NCBI GenBank assembly: GCA_037176845.1
Contig: JAYKXP010000005.1
Location: 1,141,457 to 1,205,456, forward strand
DNA length: 64,000 nucleotides
Origin: Paramarasmius palmivorus
Taxonomy: Eukaryota > Basidiomycota > Agaricomycetes > Agaricales > Marasmiaceae
Direction of reading: 5' to 3'
The translations under genes were made by a program, and so were the position numbers. How positions within the stretch are numbered: position 1 is the first letter of the stretch; each line of letters opens with the position of its first letter. Under the pieces are notes generated by a model. The model was not told the DNA's origin. It saw only the letters and a program-made list of their open reading frames with translations, and did not search any database. Shown here piece after piece: positions 24,987-37,006 of the stretch.

Positions 24987-25492
24987 ATGTCTCTTACCCA
25001 GAATAACGACCAGTCTACGCACCGTGGAGGGTGCTACTGCGGTGCTCTCACTTATAGAGTAGTCGGAAAACCGGTTCTGAGCGCCTACTGTCACTGCACA
25101 CTATGTCAGAGGCTCACTGGTGGGTCCCAAATGTGTTCTATTATGATCGAAAGGCTCCTCACCTTGCTCCTCCAGGTTGCCCATTCGTTCATACAATACA
25201 TTTCCATCCATCAGCCTTTCAATGGACGCACATAGGGGGTGACGCGGCATGGGATATCTACAAAGTCAAAGACAAACCCGCAAAGAACAGATATCGCTGC
25301 AAGACTTGCGGGGCCTGCGTAGCATCCTACCATGCTGAACGCCAGAGATGGAGTATTTTTGGAGGACAGCTTGAACATATCACCGAGGATCTCAAACCTA
25401 CCGTGCACATTTTCTACGGCACGAGGCTATTGGATGTGGGTGATGACTTGGATAAATGGGAAGGATACCAGGAAAGGTCGAAGCGCTTGTAA
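24987..25492 (+). CDS. GFA / CENP-V zinc-domain protein
   Basis: This is a small (149-residue) zinc-binding protein of the Gfa-like family, named after glutathione-dependent formaldehyde-activating enzyme. The actual substrate is usually unknown in fungi. Two exons (24987-25119, 25176-25492) join in frame. Zinc-ligand cysteines are all present: CYCGALTY, CHCTLCQRLTG and CKTCGACV. The length fits the family. The start is the first ATG in frame, with the first CxC motif about 15 residues later. No targeting signal is seen, so it is probably cytosolic. Confidence 0.88.
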
Positions 25493-25692
25493 GAAGCAGG
25501 AAATGGAGAACTATAAACGGTTTATAACGCCACCATCTTTGATCTTGAGCAAAGGTGATGTAGTGTATACATCATGTGTTCTTTGGGCTTCCGTTTCCAT
25601 ACAGGGTTTGATAGAATTCATAATTGGATAAAACGAGGCCGAATACGTAGACATATAAGTAGTGGCTGATGACTGGAAACTGCAGAGTACTA

Positions 25693-27212
25693 ATGCCCAC
25701 AAGCGCTAGAGCAGCTAACACGGGCGGAACGGTGTTACCGTTCCGCGTCGCGCCTTGGGTTTCTTACGAACCACCATCATCTTCTTTGGAATCTTCCTCT
25801 AGCACGATGAGTCTCGATTCTTCAGCGACTCGAGAAGAGGTTCCGCTCCCTGGTCCTGAATGGCAGGTGCTGCTAGACTCTTCAGAACCTACATCTTCCA
25901 AGAAAGACTTGATTCAACCAAAGAACACTGCGGATGATATTTCGTTTTCAGGCCCAGAGTTGGACGCGCTTTCTGCTCTAGAGAAGGGCCTAGAGAAACG
26001 AAACGCGCAAGCAAAGGTCGATGGTGTGTAGAGTTTGCTGAGTCCTAAAACTTCAACATTCGACTCACCTGACTTACAGACCTAGTAGCGGAGTCGTCGA
26101 ACGCCGCCTCAAAACGAGAAAATTCGACTAGCAAAAAACGAAAACGTGCAAACGTACCACCTCAGTACGTGCCACAACAAGGCAATGGTCTTTTATTAAA
26201 TATATCATGCTCTTTTAGATCAGAATTCGTTACTTCGTTCTACTCTTCAGGACCGTTGCTACCTGGTGATGTCGATGAAGAGGGGTCAGTGCCCCCGAGA
26301 ACGACGAGAAGAATCTCTGGGAGAATAAGCAAAGGGAAACCAGGGCATCGTTACACCGACTCCTCCGTTAGCGACCACGAGGCAACACGTCCCACTCGTT
26401 CAAACGCATCCTCAAGCGGCAAGTCCGAAGAACGAAAAGGGAAGATGAGGGAGCAGTCTGCTGATGTGCCTAAATCTACCTCTGGTCGATTAACGTGCGT
26501 GCTCTCTATCTGCTGCCAGCTGGTACGTCCTTGGCTCACTTATCGCGTAGCATCAAACTCTTGCTACCCTCGACAGACCGGGACGGTAAGTATACGATAA
26601 TAAAACACAAAAAATAATTTCCAGCTTACAGCCGCTCGTACTGCAGGTACCGCATCTGCAATGCCTTCTCCCATAGATTCGTCGATACACGTGGATTCTG
26701 TAGAATCAGACGCAGGGTCTGACGACGATGAAGTACCTGATAAACCAACAGAAGACGAAATAACGCTCGAAAATCTCGGGCCAGTACCTGTCTACCCGGC
26801 CCCAACAAAACCTTTCCCAGTCCTTCCGCCACCCAAATTCAGCTCTGCTTTAGCACCTACTATACCTCTCGATAAAACCCACGCAAAGGTTCGACACTGG
26901 CGAGTGGCCAAGAGAGAGATCAGAGGGATTGCTGGTGGAAGATGGTTCACGAGGGCTTGGGTCGGAGAAAAGGCGAGTCAGTTTGCGGAACAGAAAGGCA
27001 AGGTTGGCGATACGAAGGAATCAGACTCCGTGTCTACATCTGCTCCGGTTAAATCGAAGGCTTCGACGTCTTCAAAGAAGAGAAAAGCGGGGAGCAACCC
27101 GTCCGCTTCACAGGTACCCGATGGGACGAGTACCCGTAAACCAACCAAATTGAGGATTTCTCTTGTAGCTGCTGCTTCAAGTGAACCGGAAGATGCGGAT
27201 ATGGAAGGTTGA
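25693..27212 (+). CDS. Unknown Ser/Lys-rich, probably nuclear protein
   Basis: I do not recognise this family. Five exons (25693-26023, 26080-26187, 26251-26494, 26551-26585, 26632-27212) give about 432 residues. The N-terminus is disordered and Ser-rich. Basic clusters (TSKKRKRANV and KASTSSKKRKAGS) look like nuclear localisation signals. The only segment that looks folded and conserved is near residues 310-345 (VRHWRVAKREIRGI then GGRWFTRAWVGEK). A short hydrophobic stretch (RLTIKLLLP) spans the exon 3-4 junction. An in-frame ATG eight codons upstream (25669) is an alternative start. The gene converges with the ING gene, so a chromatin role is possible but unsupported. Confidence 0.7.
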
Positions 27213-27661
27213 ACCCGGTGATGGATTTACGCGCTTGACGACCAAAAGTGTTGTCCATGATTTCTTGTAACACAAATCGGACTTTACATACATGATGCAA
27301 TTTGGATTGCAACGCTTTCTTGTGTAGCCTAGTAGCCATAGTCAGTGCACTTCGCTCTGTATATCTGTATAATAGTGTTCACAATGTAGCTTTTAGAATA
27401 CCCATGCTCGCCGGCTCTGTCACAGTGTCCAGTGTCAAAGCGTGTCGGAACTGGAAATCGTCCGCGGAGATATCACAACGTGTATCGTCATACATCAGCG
27501 CATGCACCATCGCGTTACTGATGAGAGGATAGGAGTCAAATCCATTGGGAGGAGGAATACATACACGACAGCCCAATAAACAATAACTATTAACAAGTGA
27601 AAGAATAAAATACAGCAAGGGATAGCAAGGCCTGACCTGTGAGGAAATCCAAGAAGAAATA

Positions 27662-29182
27662 TCAAGCGCCAGCCGTTCCTCTGCCACCACGGTTGCCGCC
27701 ATTTTTCCGTCTGCCACCTCTATTCGCCCTTCTTGCACTCTTGTTCTGCTTTCCTCTACACCTCTCACAGACCCAATTACCATCGGGTACAACTTCGAGG
27801 CCAACACAACCAATGTGATACTGTGGACGACAATGTGGTTAGAGATATCCTGGGCCTTTAGAGACGAACACGAAACACTCACCCATTCAATATCACATTC
27901 TTGATTATCACAGGCAATCATCTCCCCAAAGCTGACGCGTTTGCAGATACAGTACGTGGTATCGTCATTGTCGCCATCTGCGTCACCGTCAACAACTTCA
28001 GCAACAGGGTCGCTCGCCAGCCCAGACATTGTTGCGAGGCTGGTGTAGGCTTGGTTCCTTGCAGGCATACCAGGACCTTCCAATTGGTTTTGCGCTGGAG
28101 TCCAGTCCGCAGAGCCTGGCATGGCCCCATTGGGTATTGAGTGGCCAAAACCGTTGGTATTGGCGTGATACGGGACAGGCAATGAAGGGTGCGATGAGGA
28201 CGGAGGAAGGTGGTATGTTTCTCTTTGTGAACCGTTGACATTTGAATGATTGTGGGGATGACCATATGGTGTGAGATATTGATCGTTTTGCGGGGGGCTG
28301 GCACCGCGGTTGTAAGCAGATGAGCGTGCTCGTTTGCTGGCGGTAGAAGTGGAACCATTTCCATTTGTTGTTCGTGACGGTCCAAGATTAGAGGGTCCTC
28401 TCGAAGATGACCCTTGTAGTTGAGGTGGTTGGGTGATGGGGTGCGAGGCGGCGGAAAGCATGGATTCAGCTGGTGAAGCTGCTCGTTCGGTTCTAGAAAA
28501 GTCTCAGAGAGTGAAAAAAGGCAAAAAATGAATAAACGCACTTTTTCGCCCGTGCCCCGTTCCGAGGTCGGGATGTGCCCTCGTTGACCTTTTCTTTCCT
28601 TGGTGTCCGACCATCCAGATCATCATCTCGAACGACTCTCTTTCGCTTTGCTGGGCTAGGATCCACTGCGCTCGTCAACAATGAACCATACGCTGCTCGT
28701 CGCCGTCTGCCTGACTCGAGTAACGCGACCGGCATGTATGACTTGGAGGCGACGTGGGGGTATGTGGTGTGCCTATTCAATGTCGAGGCATCGAACTCGG
28801 GAATATGTTCCGACAGTGTCCGTAAATGAAGACTGTGAGCTTTGAGGTTGTCCGCTGCTTGGCAGGCGACACGAATCTTGTCTTCGCCCCCAGGTTTGAG
28901 CCTCTGAGCCTCTTCAGCGATCTCGGTGAGAAGCCAAAGACGCTCTTGGTTCAGACCTGTTCCCTGTTCAATCATCTGAGTGAGCATGGTGATTTTGGCT
29001 GTTATAGAAGCCATTGAGGAAGAGAGAACTGCATCGAGTTCTCGAAGGTCCGCAAAATTGCGGGAGAGATCCAGAGGAAGAGAGTCGAGGGTATGTGTGT
29101 ACTCTGAGAGGAGAGTGAGAGAGTATACTGTGCTCATTGTGGTGGACGATGAGCTCGAGGTCGATGCTCGAAGGTGTGCCAT
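27662..29182 (-). CDS. ING-family PHD-finger protein
   Basis: ING proteins read H3K4me3 and tether histone acetyltransferase or deacetylase complexes. The start is ATG at 29182, preceded by ACC. The N-terminal ING helices appear as YTHTLDSLPLDLSRNFADL and continue through a coiled region. Basic stretches follow (SPAKRKRVVRDD), then a long Ser/Pro/Asn-rich linker. The C-terminal PHD zinc finger is intact: CICKRVSFGEMIACDNQEC, then WYHIGCVGLE and NWVCERCRG, giving the C4HC3 ligands. The protein ends in a basic Gly/Arg tail. Introns lie at about 28493-28541 and inside the PHD finger (after the Trp before YHIGC). Length is about 470 residues, longer than yeast Yng1/Yng2 because of the linker. Confidence 0.9.
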
Positions 29183-29867
29183 GGTCGAGGACGTCGTCGA
29201 GGTTGACGACAAACACTTTTTCCGTCAGACTCTGTATTTCTCACCCGACACAGTGACATCTTTGTCCATGGCCGACGGCGGCCCGGTCTACCCGCTTCTT
29301 TTTTCTTCCCCACAACGACCAACAACGTCCACAGAGGCTCACACACAAGTTTTGCGTTATCTTGAAAGTTACCTGAGGACTGGCTCTGGAAACTTCCATT
29401 CTTGGATCTCGAGGTCCTCGTTCTTTGGTATCATCTCGTTGCATGTCGGGATTAGCCGACCTTGACTCGTTGTGGAAAAAGGCTTTCAAGAGACCGTACT
29501 ACTCCTCGAAACATACTCGGGATGTTGTAAAGCAGTCAGCAGATGGGCTTGGAGCAGGGAAATCCAGTCTTCGTTGAAGTAAACTGGCGACTGACAGGCA
29601 TGGATCTTCCTTTGCGAGAAAGACTTGATATCTGATGATCTCCTCATGCCAGATCCTCTAAACTGTTTTGGCTACCTCGAGACGACAGATCTGTTGATTG
29701 TGGAGGCGGAAATTTACTGGAACTCGGCACTTATAGATCGCCTGCCGGCACGGTCAGCGTGAGCTCTGCTTCTCAGTACACCATGTATCCTATTCGGATA
29801 CGTCCTATGAAAACGTACAAATGCCCGCCTTGGTATCGCTCTTTTCGCCTCACCCCGACTTGACAAC
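29183..29867. promoter_or_regulatory. Divergent promoter region
   Basis: This 0.7 kb between the ING and DUF202 genes, which are transcribed away from each other, should hold both promoters. No defined motif stands out and no further gene is seen. Confidence 0.4.
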
Positions 29868-30455
29868 ATGTCACCAACGTCTGTCACCTTCGAGAGCCCA
29901 GTCACCCCTTTAGACGAAGACGAACTCATCCTTGTTCAACCCAAACTGGTGTTCGCAAATGAACGAACGTTTCTGGCCTACATGCACGCCATGCTCTTGT
30001 TGAGTGGAGTCGCTCTTGGAATGTTGAACTTCGGGAGTAAGGTGCGACCGAGTATCACTTCAATCCTTTCCATACCTTCTGACAAGTCCCTGTAGGAAGG
30101 CTTGATATCCGCATTTATCTTTTGCGTGCTATGTATGTGTTCCGAGGTACATGTTGCAAACACTTGAACTCTCGTGGTAGCCATTGCTACAATGTTCTAC
30201 GCTCTCTGGACATATCTCTCGCGGGCCAGGTTAATCCAAGCAGGGGTTGAAGAGTGTTTCAGCAATCGTTTAGGACCTGTACGTGTCGCTATGTCTTTCT
30301 TCAGAGATATTGAATTGACATGATCTTCGCAGAGTCTTCTGATTCTAGCCTTTTTAAGTGAATTGTTTCCGGTATTTGACGCGCCATACCACTTGCTGAT
30401 GTTCCTGTCAGTCACCATCGCTATCAATTTTACGTTCAGGTTTTCAGAAGTCTAG
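29868..30455 (+). CDS. DUF202 membrane protein (Vtc1-like)
   Basis: This is a small integral membrane protein with the DUF202 domain found in Vtc1 and the C-termini of vacuolar transporter chaperones. Four exons (the first is 29868-30041) give about 130 residues. The signature FANERTFLAYMHAMLLLSG opens the first of three transmembrane helices. The others are GLISAFIFCVLSIATMFYALW and a C-terminal hydrophobic hairpin ending in FTFRFSEV. As a stand-alone DUF202 protein it could belong to the polyphosphate-synthesising VTC complex at the vacuole. That is inference from the family. It is convergent with the ammonium transporter, 205 bp apart. Confidence 0.8.
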
Positions 30456-30660
30456 GAAGTAGACATGTATACCCGCATTATACCCTTGCCACGTCTAAAT
30501 AGATTTACATTCTATGCGTACCTAGTCAGATAGAGAAGACAAAGAAATAGTAGATAGGAATGTGGAAATCGGAAATCGGAACGGAATAACAGAACAGACA
30601 CAAGAGATATGCCTACAACACCCAAACTTTTCGTATACTTGATTCTTCTTTTTGATTCCT

Positions 30661-32656
30661 CTAGGCACTAGCACTATCACTCTCCGCAATTGGCTTCTCC
30701 GTCACAGTCGAAAGAGGAACTTCTTTGACACCCCCATTCGGTTGAGTAGGACGCCAATGCAGGTCGTTCTCTGCATGGCCGTGACGATCACCAGCGGCAA
30801 CATGATGCGTGGTGGAATCAGCATATGGACCGAATCCATCCGTGAAGTTCCTGCCCAGCTCGATGTAGTCCGTCGCAAACTCTCCAATCTGGTGGTTCGC
30901 ACATCAGCTCCTGAACTTAACAATAGAAAACATAGTGGACGCACCTCAACTTCATCCAATCCAAGCCTCTCGCTCTCCGGGCTTCCTCTCAACTTCAACC
31001 CAGGAATTAGGTCGACAAACTTGGCAATGAGTGCAGTGACCACGAAGCAATAACCACATGACGCGGCAATATACGCGATTTGGATGTAGAGCTGCTTCCA
31101 GTTGTGGTCCATGAAACCTCCAGGAATAGAGGTGTTGACACCATCAAAAGCGATAATTTGCCCGTCGGCAAAGAAGGCGTTGAGAATAAGTCCAATAATG
31201 CCTCCGACGGCGTGTTCGGCGAACAGATCAAGGGCATCGTCAATGCGTAACATGAACTTTACTGCATTCTGTGTCAGTACCGATTGTAGAAACCAACCAC
31301 ATTAGGACTTACTCTTCGTAGCCAAGTTACAGATAGCACCTGAGAGAATGCCAACAACGACGGACGCCCATGGATGTACGAATCCAGACGAGGGAGTAGC
31401 CGCGACAAGTCCAGCAATAGTACCAGAGCAGAAACCGACCATACTCCAATGGCGTTCATACCGGTAATCCATCAAACACCAAACCATACCTCCAAACCCA
31501 GCCGCCAGCATAGAATTCCAAATGGCCAGAATCGCACGAATGTTTGCACCAAACGCACTACCGCCGTTGAATCCTAACCATCCGAACCAAAGCAAGAACG
31601 TGCCGAGAGATACAAAGGACACATTATGGGGTCGGAAGTTGATCAATTCCTTTTCTTGTCTACGGCCCAGCACCCAAGAGAAGGCTAAACCGCTCACACC
31701 GCTGCCTATCTCGACGGGTCCACCACCTGAGGTCATCATGTCAGTGCCAAGCTATTTAAAGAGAGAGAATATAAATACCTGCGAAATCGAGGACACCCCA
31801 CTTGAATGCCCAGCCATTGGCACCCCAGACCCAGCAAGCGACAGGGCAGTATACCAGGGTTATCCAGAGGAAGGTAAACACCATCGTGGGGAACACACGA
31901 CCACTGATTCAGGCGCATCAACACATGTTCTTATTCGGAAGGGGGCTCACCAGGACTTACCGTTCTGCGATGCCTCCGACCAGAATGGCTACCGTCACGC
32001 AAGCGAATTCCATCTGGAAGAAACTGTACAAAATTTCCGGAATCAAGGGCGACCCAGGCGACGGTGCATCAAGAACTTTGCGCAAGCCAAAGTTGTGCAA
32101 GTTTCCGATGAAGCCATTTGTTGCTGTAGGCGAAAACGCAAGGCTATAGCCCCAGAAGAACCATTGGAAGATGCAGACTGCATTTCCTGCAGCGACGACC
32201 CAAATCAAAGAGACTGCGGGAAGGAAGGTTAAGGAAAGATGGTTTTAGGCTAATATCACGGAAACGACTAACGTGCACTCTTCCTGCGCGCCAATCCAGA
32301 GTATAGGAACGCTGGAGATAAGGAAATTGTATTGTAAGGCGATATTTTTGTGGGGTATTGGAACAAGAAGCCATACCGAGCCCAGGTACCTAGAGATAAG
32401 CAAGAACTCGTCGTCAGATGGACTGATGTGTTGAACGGCATGTTGACAAGTACCATTGTAAGAACCATTGCTCCAGCCACGATAATGAAGCTGATATCAC
32501 CACGGTCATAGGTATTGCTGTACCGGAAGGTAAGATAAGGTCAAAGCAGGAGATAAGAAGATAACGGACCCGCTCCTATATAAAGGGCGGTAAGTCAATC
32601 AAAGAGTTCTCTATCCAAAGGCATATCGAAACATACGAGCTGTCCGACGTCGACAT
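30661..32656 (-). CDS. Ammonium transporter, Mep/Amt family
   Basis: This is a plasma-membrane ammonium permease with the usual 11 membrane segments. Recognisable blocks are PGLAFLYSGLARRKSALSL, FQWFFWGYSLAF, WITLVYCPVACWVWG, FAEHAVGGIIGLILNAFF and a hydrophilic C-tail. The start is ATG at 32656 (MSTSDSS). A six-base exon (GAGCGG) may lie between two early introns; skipping it keeps the frame. At the first of the two pore 'twin-histidine' sites the sequence reads PVEIGSG, i.e. Glu instead of His, while the second His is kept (AEHAVGG). This Glu/His combination is typical of fungal Mep1/Mep3-type transporters, not of Mep2-type sensors. The final exon ends at 30661 in ESDSASA. Confidence 0.93.
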
Positions 32657-33749
32657 CTTTGCTAGACTTCAACCACTTCCAACTCCAATAAATGTTCAGA
32701 TTTCGATACAGAGCGACTCTTTCGTGGCTCTTGCGCCCTCCACGAACGAGCTTGAGATGACCAGGGTTCTTGTCGAACTCGCCGCTGACAATTGAAGCAG
32801 GACTCGATATCTTTTTTTACTGAGGAATCTTCTGGGCGAGCTTCTTGATGCTGGGGGTTCGCAGGACGGTCGTCAAGAATCGGGATAGAGTCGTGTGCCT
32901 ATCATACGGCCGGAGTCTTTTTGAATGGAGGGAATTGGCTGAAAATAATCCGTTATCATGAGCAAGCCAACGTCGGCAAAACGAAAACCAATTCATTAGA
33001 GATAAGAGTTTGACAGCGGCTCTGGACCGGTCTCCGGATTTTCTCCAAACATTTACTATATTAGTGTTACTTTTTAGCATAATACTTGCCTTCTAACCAT
33101 GTTTGGGAGAATTATGTATAAGACGCCCAGCCAAAATTTGCCCTTTTTCAGTGCCACCTTATCTTCTTATCTCTGACACCAACTATTCCGTCGGAGGTCC
33201 ATTCCCGAATGAACCCAATTTCTCCTATCTCAAGCATGCTTTATGCGTCAAAGGGGATAGAACTGGGTAGAAACGAGCAAAGATTCTGTGAAGAGTCGCT
33301 TGAAATTGCCTCAAGCGATTCTGACGCGCACATGTGATCTCATATTCATCGTCCGAAGTCGGATACCAGCGGCCGAGCGACACAGTTCTTCCGCTCGAGA
33401 CATGCGGCGAGAGTCGATTGTCAGGCGATTGGGACACCATGAAACACCTAGAGCAAGGCTGGAACATGACAACGAAACTCGATAGACGTGTAACCATTCA
33501 TACGCTTCCTTGGCACTCCTCCAATACAACGCCACCAAGGTCACCGAGAGCCAGAGTTTCTCAATCTGGAATGGTGAACGCCACCGCAATGGGGTTATGA
33601 CCAGAATGAGGGGTAATGTTTGCAGGGAATAGTCATCCCCGAGGCAGTTTTGTTTATACTTAGTACACTTGGTCTTTCTTTAAGAAACATGTTCCTAAAT
33701 TATAATAAGTATAAAACACGACACTCACGAAACGGAACACATACCAACA
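32657..33749. other. Intergenic
   Basis: This 1.1 kb should hold the promoter of the ammonium transporter and the 3' region of the cytidine deaminase. I see only short unrelated open frames around 33.2-33.6 kb. Confidence 0.45.
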
Positions 33750-34443
<694 letters not shown>

Positions 34444-34937
34444 AAGTCGTTCAGAAGTCGTGGTTCAGAAGGAAGAGATAAGATTTTGCTAATGCCTAGC
34501 GCTGCCATATGGGAGGAGTACAGGTGAGTGTAATGCAATCAAAACTGTTAGCGCTGGTAGCTTACTCAATCCCTGGTGATTGGCGACAGTACTACCCACA
34601 ACCAAACAATCCCCTCGCCTTTTACTAGGGGATTCCGTGGGGGTAGTACATTCAACGTCGCTTAACCAATCTTTGGGCTGTCCTCTCTTCGAGAGTTAGT
34701 ATCTTATTGCATCTCTTTCTTTTTGCGTTTACTTTTCGCCCTTATACTAGACCTCGATGATGCTGCCAGTGTGCCTGAGTCTTGTACATCCCGGTGACCA
34801 TTCTTCTCTGCTTCCAGGACTTACATATGCTAAAGAGCACCTCCATGCAGTGTGAATAGGCAATGGGATATAATTCTTCCAAAATCCATAAGAATAACTA
34901 TAACAAACTAATGTATATAATCTAAGTCTACAGTCAT
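34444..34937. other. Intergenic
   Basis: This 0.5 kb lies between the deaminase start and the squalene epoxidase stop. It should contain the deaminase promoter. No gene is seen. Confidence 0.45.
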
Positions 34938-36690
34938 CTAACTCCTCGTCATCGTAAAGTAAAGCGTTGCTAAAACAGCCATAGGTATCCCCAATCCCAT
35001 TACCAATGAATTCCGTTGTGTACTTTTACCTTCAGGGGACCACCAGCGAATTTCCGACCATACTAATGGCAGGACAACGACACATGCTTTCCATATCTGA
35101 GAAAGCAAGTTAGCAAACGCCGGGCTAAACTGAAAGTGTATGAGACGTACTACAGCGAACATTTTGAAGAACAGCGCAGGGTATTCAGCGAACGAGGGCG
35201 CGACAAGTCTAGGCTTCTCGTCGGGGTGGTATTGAACTGGACGTGCGTGCATGAACATCACCCACACAGAGTAGAATGCAACGGCAAAGAAGTGGTACAG
35301 TAATAGCATGGGCGACGGTGTTATACTGGATTCATGGTCAGCCGAAAAATCATGTGTGGAGACAGAACCAGACATACGCAGAGAGGAGGCGCACAGGTCC
35401 GCCTATACATTCACCGCCCCGCTCGAAGTACTTGAAGCAACCCACTCTAAGAACGCCCAATAGTTCGTCTGCGAACATTAAGATGAGCAAAGATACAACA
35501 AATAGAAGATTCACATACCATCAGCACCGAACAGATCGTACAGCGCAACACTTAGAATATTCACCGTCGACGCTAACGGTTTTCTTTGCCAGTGCCACGT
35601 GTGTAACGCGCCCTTGACCGCGTTCCAGTCCTTCAAGTCATCAATAGCCCCCAGTAACTCTCGGAGAATGACCACATCGTTGAAAGCGACAGTCATACCG
35701 CCACCGGTAAGGGGGTGTCGCATGTTCCACGCATCTCCGAGGAGGATAACGCCTTGCTTGGAAAGCGTGGGATCACTGGCTTGCATGACGGAAGGTAGGA
35801 AGGAATTGGGCATTCGGCGTAGTCGGTCGTTTTTCACGGCCTGGAGTGCCGCGATGTGAACAGTAGAAGGGAGTTCCGGAATGACATTGTTAAGGAGATG
35901 GCTCTTCAAAAAAAAATTAGTACGAATACCGTTAGGTGGAAGTAAAATGACTAACTTTCATATCTGACGGGAGAGGTGCCTTCACGTCGATCAGCATGCG
36001 CGTATCGTGTGTGCCAATTTGATACAGAAGGGCAGGTCCGTATGACTTGGTCAAGCAGACAGTGCCGTGCTGAGGAATGGGTAGTCGGGCATCTTCGAGA
36101 ACTACACCAACGAAATGACTCTTCGTAACAGGTTTCAAGGCCTGCTTGTCCATGACCTGATTCCTGAAGTTGGAGAAACAACCGTCCGCAATAACCACCA
36201 AATCCGCGTAATATGCCTGCTTCGGTGCATCCTGTCCATCCGATTTTTTCGACCCATAAACACCAATAACCTTCTGTGACTGCTCAGACTCGATGAGCTC
36301 AGTCACTGTAACTTCCTCGACCTCGACTCCCTTTGCACGTCTCGCCGCTTCTCTGAGTTTCATAATAAATTTGCCATGATGAAAACCTCGACCTTCGTGT
36401 CTGCTAGGGTATGGTATCTCCACCGAGTTACCGTTTTCGACGACACAGTAACCCTTGATTGGTATAGCGTCAATGTTCTCGACGCAAGACTCCATCCCTA
36501 GCTTCTTCAGGGCCATGACACCACCAGGCTGCAGCAATTCTCCAACAATACGATCCGGTTCCTCCAACGATCGTTCCAGAAGTGCAATCCGGAGCGGTTT
36601 TTTGCGAGGTACAGTTGAAAGAGCATGAGCAAGGGCGCAACCAGCAATGCCTGCGCCGACGATGAGTACGTCGTAGTGGGTGCTCTCCAT
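34938..36690 (-). CDS. ERG1: Squalene monooxygenase (epoxidase)
   Basis: This FAD-dependent ER-membrane enzyme turns squalene into 2,3-oxidosqualene, the first oxygenation step of ergosterol synthesis and the target of allylamines. The start at 36690 gives MESTHYDVLIVGAGIAG, the FAD dinucleotide-binding fold. ERIVGELLQPGG-like sequence (DRIVGELLQPGG), the DG motif (VVIADGCFSNFR) and GDAWNMRHPLTGGGMTVAF follow as in all ERG1 proteins. The C-terminus has the family's hydrophobic membrane-associated helices (PSPMLLLYHFFAVAFYS and a final LGIPMAVLATLYF). It has several short introns and a length of about 480 residues, normal for fungi. Confidence 0.95.
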
Positions 36691-37006
36691 CGTAAAGGGA
36701 CGTGCAAAGAGCGTGAAGGAGTGGAAATGATGGTCCTATAAAAGGAGAGACTGAAAATAAGCCGACTGTTATGTCGTGAACATGCTACGCGAAATTATTT
36801 GGGTGGAACGATTTTTACTTCGCCAAAAATGGAAGTGCCTCGATCATGGGAATTCTCCAGATGCAGGCTCGCCATGTCGAGACCGTACTTTACAAGAGAA
36901 ATGGGCTGAAATAGGTCAGTGAAGAACCTTTCACGCAAATTCATAGACAATGATTAGGGTATTCCAATAGATTACTGGGTGGTACGATTTTACTACAGCA
37001 TCCCGG
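36691..37006. promoter_or_regulatory. Promoter region of squalene epoxidase
   Basis: This 0.3 kb lies between the ERG1 start and the F-box stop on the same strand. A TATAAAAG element on the minus strand lies close to the ERG1 start (around 36735) and is a possible TATA box. No gene is seen. Confidence 0.4.
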
